Assembly: GCF_000566685.1 (NCBI RefSeq)
Contig: NZ_AZQN01000011.1
Coordinates: 2,501-66,500 of the forward strand
Origin: Dyadobacter tibetensis Y620-1
GTDB taxonomy: Bacteria; Bacteroidota; Bacteroidia; Cytophagales; Spirosomataceae
Reading direction: 5' to 3'
Length of the DNA: 64,000 nucleotides
Shown here in pieces: positions 17,189-25,116 of this stretch; position 1 is the stretch's first letter; every line of letters begins with the position of its first letter. A program made the translations under genes and the position numbers. Under the pieces are notes generated by a model that was not told where the DNA came from, ran no database searches, and saw only the letters and a program-made list of their open reading frames with translations.

Positions 17189-18436
17189 TCAATTTAAAGG
17201 CTTGAGCATGCACATGGCTTCCGCGAGCATACAGCCTGATAGCATAGGGGTCAATGCAACTGGATTATCATCTGCAGGAGCATTCCACCAATCTCCTCCA
17301 TAGAGCATGGTTTTTTTATTCAATCCATTTTCAACCATCACGGTAGCAGACTTAGTAATGTAATGATGGAATTTTTCATGTGTGGCCGAATCCAGATCCG
17401 GTTCATTAACTAATTGCACAAAGTATCGAAAGAAAATCCCGTTGAATAACCCTCCATCTCCCGAAGTGGAATTAGCCAGAACCCCGTTGTTTGTCGACAT
17501 ATGGTCGATCACATAATTAGAGGCCTTTATGGCATCATCTAAGTATTTATCGTCTCCGGTGATTTTATATAGTTCATGAGCAGCGCCTATAAATGTCCCT
17601 TGATTGTAGCTGTAAATGGCCTGGTTTATTCCGCCATTGGCATCCATGTTGTCGTAAACTTTCCCTTCAACAGAATCATATAGGTTAGCTCTCAACCAAG
17701 AATATATTTTCACTGCTTCGTCTAAATATGCTTGCTTGGGCTTGACGCCCGGGTTTTCCAACTGTTCATATAGCCTAAAAATTTTTGCAGCGACAATCGC
17801 TCCAGGTCCATTTGAGCAAGCATTTTTAGTCTTTTCCACATCGGTTTTCCAAGTGATGCCACCATGCCAAGGTGCTTCAGTTTCCGGGCCCCAGTTAGTC
17901 CAAATCCAGTCATTGTACATCTGCTGCGCTTTGGATATATATTTTTCATCGTCTGTAGATTCATACATCCTGATCTGCGCCAATACGATCCATTCCATGT
18001 CATCCACAAACACATTCCACCAGGCATCTTCATCCCTGCCTGAAAAATTGTATTTCGGCGCTCCTTCCCACCAAAGGGGGAAATAGTCCAGGTAGAAGGA
18101 GTCCGAAGAACGGTTGTATGCATCTACCAACACATCCATGGCATGTGCCTGGGGCCAGTAGTGATTCGTGGTCATATTGGACAGGTCAGATCCATAATTG
18201 AAGTAATACCTGCCTTCATGCCCTTCAAAATTGGCTCCCCAAAAATGTTTGATCAAGGATCTACTCATACCTTCGGCTATATTTTCCCAATAGTCTTGGT
18301 CCTTTTTTGTTTCATTGGAATTTGTTTGAAGGGAGCTGTGACTGGTATTCCATTCTTCAGCCGTCAGGTTTTTACTTCCGAGAAAAGTGAAAACAAAAAG
18401 TGTTGATAAGGCTAGTAATAGATTGGCTTTTGGCAT
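17189..18436 (-). CDS. Glycoside hydrolase family 76 protein (alpha-1,6-mannanase type)
   Basis: The 415-residue protein has an N-terminal signal peptide (about 1-25, PKANLLLALSTLFVFTFLG). The (alpha/alpha)6 GH76 fold is marked by the catalytic Asp pair Asp145-Asp146 in NVFVDDMEWIVLA, GGITWKTD (about 193-200) and KNACSNGPGAIVAAKIF. GH76 enzymes cut alpha-1,6-mannan backbones, and in Bacteroidota they usually sit in polysaccharide-utilisation loci. Here no susC/susD or other CAZyme neighbours are seen, so it is isolated. It is transcribed alone on the minus strand, with the duplicated tRNA region upstream. Confidence 0.88.
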   Translation of the reverse strand: MPKANLLLALSTLFVFTFLGSKNLTAEEWNTSHSSLQTNSNETKKDQDYWENIAEGMSRSLIKHFWGANFEGHEGRYYFNYGSDLSNMTTNHYWPQAHAMDVLVDAYNRSSDSFYLDYFPLWWEGAPKYNFSGRDEDAWWNVFVDDMEWIVLAQIRMYESTDDEKYISKAQQMYNDWIWTNWGPETEAPWHGGITWKTDVEKTKNACSNGPGAIVAAKIFRLYEQLENPGVKPKQAYLDEAVKIYSWLRANLYDSVEGKVYDNMDANGGINQAIYSYNQGTFIGAAHELYKITGDDKYLDDAIKASNYVIDHMSTNNGVLANSTSGDGGLFNGIFFRYFVQLVNEPDLDSATHEKFHHYITKSATVMVENGLNKKTMLYGGDWWNAPADDNPVALTPMLSGCMLAEAMCMLKPLN

Positions 18437-18719
18437 TTGAAACTAAATTTATTCTGTTGAAATTCAATCGATTTTTCCGAAACGTATGTGCTCCGAGATT
18501 CTTTGCTCTACCAGTGCTAGTTGGGGCAACTATAATCCCGAAGGGAAGACAGAATTGACAAATTATGTCACCCATGCGGGGTTTTAATTATAGAAATTAA
18601 ATATAGCAATAATTATTTCACCACTTTGTGGTTCTGTGAGACTACAGATAAAACAATCTTGCTGATAGGTTCTTATCAAATTAAAATGGTATGCTTTAAA
18701 ACCGAATTCCTACAAAGTA

Positions 18720-18749
18720 AAAGGGTTTCTAATTGCTTAGAAACCCTTT
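18720..18749 (-). terminator. Terminator hairpin, upstream copy (duplicate of the tRNA terminator)
   Basis: Arms AAAGGGTTTCTAA (18720-18732) and TTAGAAACCCTTT (18737-18749) form a perfect 13-bp stem with a TTGC loop. On the minus strand the stem is followed by the T-containing flank TTTACTTTG. It is identical to the hairpin after the real tRNA. Confidence 0.8.
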
Positions 18750-18754
18750 CTGCG

Positions 18755-18825
18755 TAGCGGGAGCTGGCCAGGATCGCCTGCCCGGTCGAACCATCGACCT
18801 TTGGGGTACGGGCCTGCCGAGCTTG
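18755..18825 (-). pseudogene. Decayed tRNA-fMet copy
   Basis: The minus strand reads as a degenerate version of the neighbouring initiator tRNA. AGCTCG, CCCAAAGGTCG, TGGTTCGA and CCAGCTCCCGCTACG are conserved in order, but about 16 extra bases are inserted inside the T arm and the anticodon loop is altered (CCGTAC instead of CTCATAA). The 5' acceptor strand is missing. It cannot fold as a tRNA. Confidence 0.75.
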
Positions 18826-18852
18826 CTTTTTTATATTTAGGTTTAAAAAGTA

Positions 18853-18882
18853 AAAGGGTTTCTAATTGCTTAGAAACCCTTT
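18853..18882 (-). terminator. Intrinsic terminator of tRNA-fMet
   Basis: Arms AAAGGGTTTCTAA (18853-18865) and TTAGAAACCCTTT (18870-18882) give a 13-bp stem, 4-base loop and a following T-rich tract on the minus strand, 6 bases after the tRNA 3' end. Confidence 0.88.
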
Positions 18883-18887
18883 CTTCG

Positions 18888-18960
<73 letters not shown>

Positions 18961-18979
18961 GTGTTGGTTAATCGGAGTG

Positions 18980-19011
18980 CAAATATACGACAATTGTTAA
19001 CTAAAAAACAA
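18980..19011 (-). promoter_or_regulatory. Bacteroidota-type promoter of tRNA-fMet
   Basis: On the minus strand a TTG (19009-19011) and a perfect -7 box TATATTTG (18980-18987) are separated by 21 bases, about 20 bases before the mature tRNA 5' end. Its spacing and -7 sequence equal those of the trp and 23.7-kb gene promoters. Confidence 0.8.
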
Positions 19012-19069
19012 TTATTTTTGTAAAATATTTGAGACTGCGCTTCTCATTGACACCAAGAAAATACTTGAA

Positions 19070-21016
19070 ATGACCATTACCAGCACCAATTGGCTGCATG
19101 GAAATGCCCATATTGTCCTCATTAAGAGACTACTTTGGGTATATCTCCTTTTTATGCTTTGCCGTATACTTTTTTATGCATTTAACACCGTTTTTTTTCC
19201 GGGAATAACGCCAAGTGGAGCTTTTCGGCTGTTCGTAGGGGGACTTAGGTTCGATACGGTGGCAATTTTTTACACCAACGTACTCTATATTCTGCTAATG
19301 TTAGTACCCTTCACTTTTAAATATGGAAAAGGTTATCAGCGTGCGTTGGATGTTCTTTATGTTTTTACCAATGCTATAGCTTTACTGGCCAATTGCTCTG
19401 ATTTTATTTATTATAGGTTTACCATCAAACGAGCTACTTGGTCTATCCTAACGGAGTTTTCGCATCAGGATAATCTACCGCAAGTCTTTGGAGGATTTTT
19501 GATTTCTTATTGGTACGTGCTCGTTATATGGCTATTGATGGTCTACTCCCTTATCAGGGTGAGTCGAAAAGTTCGGCTGGGTAAAAGGCCTGAAGTGGGG
19601 ATATGGAAGTTTGTTGCCGCTCACTCGATCCTTATGGGTATTTCAGTCGTCCTATTTGTTGCTGGAGTGAGAGGTGGATTTCTGCATAGCACCCGCCCTA
19701 TAACCCTCAGCAATGCCGGGGAATATGTCAATAAACCTAAAGAAATGTTTATCGCCCTTAATACTCCTTTCTGCATCTATAAAACCATACAGCGGGATGA
19801 CTATGAGCGGGCCACCTATTATTCCAATAACGAAGCGCTAAGGGCTATTTACGACCCTATTCATCCGGCATCTACTGGTGATACGTTATTTCAACCGAAA
19901 AATGTAGTTGTGCTTATTTGGGAAAGCTTCGGCAAGGAAATGGTGGGAGCCTATAATCAGGATTTAGAAAATGGTAGTTATAAGGGCTACACCCCTTTTG
20001 TGGACTCTCTCATGGGCCACAGTAGAGTCTTTTGGCACTCCTTTGCCAACGGTGCTAAATCTATAGAGGCTATTCCTTCGGTACTTACTAGCATACCTGG
20101 AATTAAAGAGCCTTTCATCACCACCAGATATACCGATAACGAGATTCCCAGTCTACCTAAAATGTTGGAAGAAAAGGGTTACCATACCTCCTTTTTTCAT
20201 GGAGCGCCAAATGGCTCTATGGGCTTCCAAGCCTTTGTGAACTTGATAGGAGTTCAGCATTATTTTGGCAAATCAGAGTATGGAAACGATGCAGATTACG
20301 ATGGGATCTGGGGTATCTGGGACGAAGAGTTTTTGCAGTTCTGGGCGAAAAAGATGAATGAGTTTCCGCAACCATTTCAAAGCACCCTCTTTACGGTTTC
20401 TTCTCATGACCCCTTCAATATTCCTACCCGATACAAAGATAAATTTCCGAAAGGTCCCCTACCCATCTATGAAACCATGGGGTATACCGACCAAGCTTTG
20501 AAGAAATTTTTCGAAGTTGCCAAAACTATGCCTTGGTATCGCAACACATTATTCGTGCTTACCGCCGATCACGCTGCCACCTTTGCCCACTATCCCCGAT
20601 ATCAGACTTCAGTGGGAAACTTTTCAGTGCCTGTTATTTTTTTCGCTCCAGCAGACAGTACGATGCGGGGTATCGATCGCCAAACATTGGTGCAGCAGAT
20701 AGATATTTTACCTTCTGTTTTGAGTTATTTACATTATGATAAACCTTATTTTTCTTTTGGTAAAAATGTGTTTAGCCCTCCTGCCCTGAATTTTGCAGTC
20801 AACTACGACGGGGTATATCAATGGTTTAATGGAACTTATGTATTGCAATTTGATGGCCAGAAAACCGTAGGTTTGTATAATTATAGGCAAGACCAGCTTC
20901 TGAAGAAAAACCTTCGTGGAACCAATTTGGAGGTTCAAAAGCCCATGGAGGCTCAGATAAAGGCATTTATACAGCAATATAACAACCGGATGCTGGACGA
21001 TAAGCTGGTGCCCTAA
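19070..21016 (+). CDS. LTA-synthase-family phosphoglycerol transferase / sulfatase-like membrane enzyme
   Basis: The 648-residue protein has five predicted N-terminal membrane segments (within about 15-215) and an extracytoplasmic alkaline-phosphatase-superfamily domain (about 275-570). Metal-binding and catalytic signatures are NVVVLIWESFGKE, the nucleophile region NGAKSIEAIPSVLTSIPG (Ser, where LtaS has Thr), SSHDPFN and TADHAATF. Gram-negative Bacteroidota relatives probably transfer phosphoglycerol or phosphoethanolamine groups to envelope glycans or lipids. Lipoteichoic acid itself is unlikely. It ends 52 bases before era, possibly in the same transcription unit. Confidence 0.85.
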   Translation: MTITSTNWLHGNAHIVLIKRLLWVYLLFMLCRILFYAFNTVFFPGITPSGAFRLFVGGLRFDTVAIFYTNVLYILLMLVPFTFKYGKGYQRALDVLYVFTNAIALLANCSDFIYYRFTIKRATWSILTEFSHQDNLPQVFGGFLISYWYVLVIWLLMVYSLIRVSRKVRLGKRPEVGIWKFVAAHSILMGISVVLFVAGVRGGFLHSTRPITLSNAGEYVNKPKEMFIALNTPFCIYKTIQRDDYERATYYSNNEALRAIYDPIHPASTGDTLFQPKNVVVLIWESFGKEMVGAYNQDLENGSYKGYTPFVDSLMGHSRVFWHSFANGAKSIEAIPSVLTSIPGIKEPFITTRYTDNEIPSLPKMLEEKGYHTSFFHGAPNGSMGFQAFVNLIGVQHYFGKSEYGNDADYDGIWGIWDEEFLQFWAKKMNEFPQPFQSTLFTVSSHDPFNIPTRYKDKFPKGPLPIYETMGYTDQALKKFFEVAKTMPWYRNTLFVLTADHAATFAHYPRYQTSVGNFSVPVIFFAPADSTMRGIDRQTLVQQIDILPSVLSYLHYDKPYFSFGKNVFSPPALNFAVNYDGVYQWFNGTYVLQFDGQKTVGLYNYRQDQLLKKNLRGTNLEVQKPMEAQIKAFIQQYNNRMLDDKLVP

Positions 21017-21068
21017 ACTGAATAATAGAGGGAATTGACTCTCTGCGAAGAAAAAATGAAAAAATATA

Positions 21069-21992
21069 ATGGAAAATAACGAAGAAAATAAACTCCATTT
21101 AAGGGACTTTCGTGCGGGTTTTGTGAGCATAATTGGAAGACCCAATGTAGGCAAATCCACCCTGATGAATGTGCTGGTAGGTGAACGGATGTCGATTATT
21201 ACATCGAAAGCACAAACGACACGTCATCGGATCATGGGTATTCTCAATGGAATGCATGAGGATATCCCCTTTCAACTGGTCTATTCCGATACGCCCGGTG
21301 TTGTGAAACCGGCTTATAAGCTTCATGATTCTATGATGACTTTTGTGAAGGGGTCATTGGAAGATGCCGATGTGGTGTTATTTGTGGCAGAGATAGGAGA
21401 AAAGGCTGTCGACCATGAAGTTACTCCTCTTTTGGTCCGTACTGATGCGCCCGTGGTGCTTGTTCTTAATAAGATTGACCTTTCTGACGAAGAAACGGTG
21501 AACAGAAAAATAGCTGAGTGGGAGGAAGCCATTCAACCTGCTGCCATTATTCCTATTTCAGCGCTATTGAACGCCAATATCCAAACGCTTTTCGATGCAG
21601 TAATTACCCGGTTACCATTTCATCCTCCTTATTTTCAAGAAGATGAACTTACTGATAAGCCCGAACGTTTCTTTGCTTCGGAAATCATTAGGGAGAAAAT
21701 CTTTCTAAACTATCGCCAAGAGATCCCATACAGCTCCGAAGTGGTCGTTTCTGAATTTAAGGAAAAAGATGATATCATCGTGATTCGCGCCGAAATTCTC
21801 GTCGAGCGTAAGAGTCAAAAAGGAATTATTATTGGAGAAAAGGGAGAAATGTTGAAACGGGTAGGCACCCAGGCCCGCCAAGATTTGGAAGCCTTTTTCG
21901 GCAAAAAAGTTTTTCTAGAACAACATGTAAAGGTAGAACCCGATTGGAGAAGCAAAGAAAACAAGCTTCGTCAGTTTGGGTACGGAGATTAA
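21069..21992 (+). CDS. era: GTPase Era
   Basis: This is a ribosome-assembly GTPase that binds the 3' end of 16S rRNA. The 307-residue protein has G1 GRPNVGKSTLMN (about 23-34), G3 DTPGV, G4 NKID and G5 SAL. A C-terminal KH domain contains IIGEKGEMLKRVGTQARQDL. The family length is about 300. It lies directly upstream of der (73-bp gap), a two-GTPase arrangement seen in other Bacteroidota. Confidence 0.97.
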   Translation: MENNEENKLHLRDFRAGFVSIIGRPNVGKSTLMNVLVGERMSIITSKAQTTRHRIMGILNGMHEDIPFQLVYSDTPGVVKPAYKLHDSMMTFVKGSLEDADVVLFVAEIGEKAVDHEVTPLLVRTDAPVVLVLNKIDLSDEETVNRKIAEWEEAIQPAAIIPISALLNANIQTLFDAVITRLPFHPPYFQEDELTDKPERFFASEIIREKIFLNYRQEIPYSSEVVVSEFKEKDDIIVIRAEILVERKSQKGIIIGEKGEMLKRVGTQARQDLEAFFGKKVFLEQHVKVEPDWRSKENKLRQFGYGD

Positions 21993-22065
21993 ATAATTAA
22001 TAACAGTGAATGGAGGAAAGAGCAATTTCTTTTTCCGGATCAATTAAAAATGCATTAGCGCAATT

Positions 22066-23376
22066 ATGGCAAATATAATATCAATCGTAGGGAGACCCAA
22101 TGTGGGTAAATCTACCCTGTTCAACAGGCTTATTGAGAGCCGCAAGGCCATTATGGACAATCAGAGTGGGGTGACTCGTGACCGTCACTATGGCTATGGA
22201 GAGTGGACTGATCAGTATTTTACGGTAATCGATACAGGTGGATATGTCGTGGGTTCCGAAGATATTTTTGAAGGTGCGATTCGTGAGCAGGTAGAGCTCG
22301 CTATCGAAGAATCTACGGTGGTACTTTTTATGGTAGATACCATGTCTGGACTTACAGACCTTGATAAGGACTTCGCAAACGTTCTAAGAAGATATGATAA
22401 ACCAGTTTATTTGGTAGCCAATAAGGCAGAAACTACCGATCGTTATCATGCTGCTGCCGAATTTTATGAAATGGGGATAGGAGATGTTATATACCCTATC
22501 TCCGCTCAGACGGGCTTTGGTACTGGTGAGCTCTTAGATGAAGTGGTTAAACACTTTGATACAGCCGGTGTGGAAGATCCTGAAGCAGGAATTCCGCGCA
22601 TCGCTATTATGGGTCGGCCCAATGTCGGTAAATCTTCTTTTCTAAACGTGTTGACTGGTACCGACCGAAGCATCGTTACCAATATTGCGGGGACCACACG
22701 TGACGCCATTCATACGCATTATAATGCTTTTGGGATGGAGTTTATCTTAACCGATACGGCAGGAATTCGCCGAAAGTCCAGAGTAAATGAGGATATAGAG
22801 TATTATTCCACGCTGCGTTCTGTCAAAGCAATGGAGGAGTCCGATGTGTGTATTGTTATTCTGGATGCTACCCAAGGTCTTGAAGGGCAGGACATGAATA
22901 TAATTGGACAGGCTGATAAGGCCAAAAAGGGTATCGTTATCATGGTTAACAAATGGGACCTTATAGAAAAGGATTCTAAAACTGCGGATACCTACAAAAA
23001 ACAACTCCTAGAAAGACTGGCACCAATGAATTACATGCCTATTATTTTCTCATCAGTGGTGGAAAAACAGAGAATTCACCAGGTGATTGAAAAGGCAATG
23101 GAGGTGTATCATAATAAGACCAAGAAAATTACAACTTCCAAGTTGAATGAAGTGATGCAGGCGGAAATAACCAAATATCCACCTCCGGCGCATAGAGGTA
23201 AGTATATCAATATCAAGTATATGATTCAACTACCCACCCCATCACCGACATTCGTCTTCTTTAGCAGTAATCCAAAGCATGTAAAGGAACCATATCTGCG
23301 CTATCTGGAGAATCGAATGCGTGAAAATTTTGATTTCTCGGGTGTGCCCATCACGATCTTCTTTAGAGAAAAGTAA
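22066..23376 (+). CDS. der: GTPase Der (EngA)
   Basis: This double-GTPase factor acts in 50S ribosome assembly. Both G domains are complete: GRPNVGKSTLFN (about 8-19) with DTGGY, and GRPNVGKSSFLN (about 183-194) with DTAGI and NKWDL. A C-terminal KH-like domain follows (TSKLNEVMQAEITKYPPPA). Its 436 residues are the usual length. A G:U-containing hairpin terminator follows at 23396-23424. Confidence 0.97.
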   Translation: MANIISIVGRPNVGKSTLFNRLIESRKAIMDNQSGVTRDRHYGYGEWTDQYFTVIDTGGYVVGSEDIFEGAIREQVELAIEESTVVLFMVDTMSGLTDLDKDFANVLRRYDKPVYLVANKAETTDRYHAAAEFYEMGIGDVIYPISAQTGFGTGELLDEVVKHFDTAGVEDPEAGIPRIAIMGRPNVGKSSFLNVLTGTDRSIVTNIAGTTRDAIHTHYNAFGMEFILTDTAGIRRKSRVNEDIEYYSTLRSVKAMEESDVCIVILDATQGLEGQDMNIIGQADKAKKGIVIMVNKWDLIEKDSKTADTYKKQLLERLAPMNYMPIIFSSVVEKQRIHQVIEKAMEVYHNKTKKITTSKLNEVMQAEITKYPPPAHRGKYINIKYMIQLPTPSPTFVFFSSNPKHVKEPYLRYLENRMRENFDFSGVPITIFFREK

Positions 23377-23395
23377 AGAGCCCGGCCATTAACTT

Positions 23396-23424
23396 AAAAC
23401 GTCTGTACCTAGTATGGGCGTTTT
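23396..23424 (+). terminator. Intrinsic terminator of der
   Basis: AAAACGTCTGTAC (23396-23408) pairs with GTATGGGCGTTTT (23412-23424), with three G:U wobbles and a CTA loop. A T run continues to 23427. Confidence 0.8.
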
Positions 23425-23612
23425 TTTATTGTATCCTGGTCGTTATTTTAGGCATATATTTCCTTTTTAAGGCCTTTTCAGGTAATGCATCGCGGTCTTA
23501 AAAAATTATTTAAGCCGTATGCAACCCTATGGATTATTTTCCCATCTATAGATCGTAGATCTTGTAGAAAAAACTTTTTTGAAAAAAATATGTAAAAACA
23601 AGGTACTATGTA

Positions 23613-23644
23613 TTGCAAGATACCAGATAAAACACATATATTTG
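23613..23644 (+). promoter_or_regulatory. Bacteroidota-type promoter of the 131-aa secreted protein
   Basis: TTG (23613-23615), 21 bases, then a perfect TATATTTG (23637-23644). It leaves a 5' leader of about 55 bases before the ATG at 23708. Confidence 0.75.
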
Positions 23645-23707
23645 TAAGGTCAAGGAGTTAACTCAATAAGCTATTCGTTTTTTTAAACATTTGTAAGCCC
23701 AGGAGCC

Positions 23708-24103
23708 ATGAAAATATTACTGTCTTTCTTACTAATACTAACCATAAGTGTGCAGGCGCAGGCTAGTGGCTATGCTCATAACATGTTTGTGGCTCATAAA
23801 AAGTTGCAGACTAAGAAAGAGGCTCCTAAGGTAATGGATAAATACCCTAAGGAGCATACTTCAGTGGTCAGGACTCAAAAAATCTCCTTATCTAACCAGG
23901 CTCAGTTCTCTAATGCCGACCAGGCCGAAGACAGAAAAGCAATATTCAGCTCCCTGAATCCAGGGATGTTACACGAAAGCCGGCTCAATATTTTTGAGAT
24001 AGAAGAAGATGATGATTCCAAAAGTGCCACCAAGACCATCATATCGGCACTTGTCGAAGGAGTAAAGCGCATGGTCATGGCTATTTTTAGCATCAGAGGA
24101 TAA
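23708..24103 (+). CDS. Small secreted hypothetical protein
   Basis: The 131-residue protein begins with a signal peptide (MKILLSFLLILTISVQAQA). The mature part is short, polar and mostly helical, with an acidic stretch (EIEEDDDSKS) and a hydrophobic amphipathic helix at the C-terminus (ISALVEGVKRMVMAIFSI). I do not recognise a family. A good promoter sits upstream and a bidirectional terminator downstream, so it is an independent expressed gene. Confidence 0.65.
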   Translation: MKILLSFLLILTISVQAQASGYAHNMFVAHKKLQTKKEAPKVMDKYPKEHTSVVRTQKISLSNQAQFSNADQAEDRKAIFSSLNPGMLHESRLNIFEIEEDDDSKSATKTIISALVEGVKRMVMAIFSIRG

Positions 24104-24118
24104 TTTTTTATAATATCA

Positions 24119-24157
24119 CATAGAAAAAGGATGGTGATGAGCCATCCTTTTTCTATG
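24119..24157. terminator. Bidirectional terminator between the 131-aa gene and the FAH-family gene
   Basis: Perfect 16-bp arms CATAGAAAAAGGATGG (24119-24134) and CCATCCTTTTTCTATG (24142-24157) enclose a 7-base loop between two convergent genes. A/T runs inside the stem let it act both ways. Confidence 0.88.
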
Positions 24158-24159
24158 AA

Positions 24160-24996
24160 TTAGGCAACTATATTAGTAAGAGTACCGATAGGTTCAATAG
24201 TGATATGAACGATATCACCACTGTGCAAGGTGAAATCGGAAGGGGGAATAATGCCAGTTCCTGTCATGAGATAGCACCCAGTTGGGAAACTTAGCTCACG
24301 GAATAGGTAGTCTAGCAGTTCATCAGGAGTTCGTTTCATTTGCGAAAGCAATACTTCTTCATTGAATACTTCCACACCCTGGCGAATGATCGATAGGTCA
24401 ATGACCGTATCTCCAGCCAGGGCTGTTTTACTGACATAGAGGCATGGACCAAGTGCCGCACTGCCAGTATAAGATTTGGCTTGTGGCAGATACAAAGGAT
24501 TTTCGCCCTCTATGCTTCTCGACGACATATCATTGCCAATGGTATATCCTACCAGGGTTCCATCGGAAGTGGCAAAGAGCGTAAGCTCAGGTTCAGGGAC
24601 GTCCCAGCCCGAATCTTTACGGATTCTTACTTCCCCATGGTTGCCCACGACCCGCCAAGCAGAAGATTTAAAGAACAGCTCGGGTCGCTCGGCATCGTAT
24701 ACACGGTCATAAAAGCTGCCTCCACCGGCCTTTTCGGACTCTTCCATACGGGCCGTCCGGCTTCTAAAATAGGTAACGCCCGAGGCCCAGACCTCCTGGC
24801 TGCCAATGGGCGCTAATACGGGATTAGAAATTTCCTCATCTGAAAGGGGAACGGCGATTAAAGTGGTCGTCTGTTGTTCCAGCCAATCGTAAAGGTCGTT
24901 TCGGTTTACCACCACATCCCAGTCCTGCTCATGAAGGCGATAATAACGATCTTCGTGTTCCAGTAGTATGCCGTGTTCGGTTTTGAATAGTTTCAT
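24160..24996 (-). CDS. Fumarylacetoacetate hydrolase family protein (2-keto-3-deoxypentonate dehydratase-like)
   Basis: The 278-residue protein has the FAH fold. The core VWASGVTYFRSRTARMEESEK (about 68-88), the metal-ligand region DVPEPELTLFA and GNDMSSRSIEGENPLYLPQAKSY resemble dehydratases acting on 2-keto-3-deoxy-sugar acids more than true fumarylacetoacetases. An isomerase or hydrolase of a related 2-keto acid is the alternative. No sugar-acid pathway genes are adjacent. It is a single gene between two other minus- and plus-strand units. Confidence 0.8.
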   Translation of the reverse strand: MKLFKTEHGILLEHEDRYYRLHEQDWDVVVNRNDLYDWLEQQTTTLIAVPLSDEEISNPVLAPIGSQEVWASGVTYFRSRTARMEESEKAGGGSFYDRVYDAERPELFFKSSAWRVVGNHGEVRIRKDSGWDVPEPELTLFATSDGTLVGYTIGNDMSSRSIEGENPLYLPQAKSYTGSAALGPCLYVSKTALAGDTVIDLSIIRQGVEVFNEEVLLSQMKRTPDELLDYLFRELSFPTGCYLMTGTGIIPPSDFTLHSGDIVHITIEPIGTLTNIVA

Positions 24997-25116
24997 CAGG
25001 ATACTGACGTTTAGTATGGTCTATAAAAGTCAGGTAAGTACATTGTTTACCCGCCCTATAACTTACTATTCCAAGTCCCATTTGGGCTATCGTCTTTGCC
25101 ATTTCCGGGAAACAGC

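Larger units (their letters stand above)
23377..23707. other. Intergenic region between der and the 131-aa gene
   Basis: It contains the der terminator and the promoter of the downstream gene. No further coding frame or RNA is visible. Confidence 0.6.

Noticed and set aside
22697..22702. CACGTG hexamer inside der, considered as a second parS site
   Set aside because: The flanks do not match TGTT...AACA, and it lies in conserved coding sequence of a GTPase motif.
24476..24816. Plus-strand frames opposite the FAH-family gene
   Set aside because: Shadows of the conserved minus-strand enzyme.
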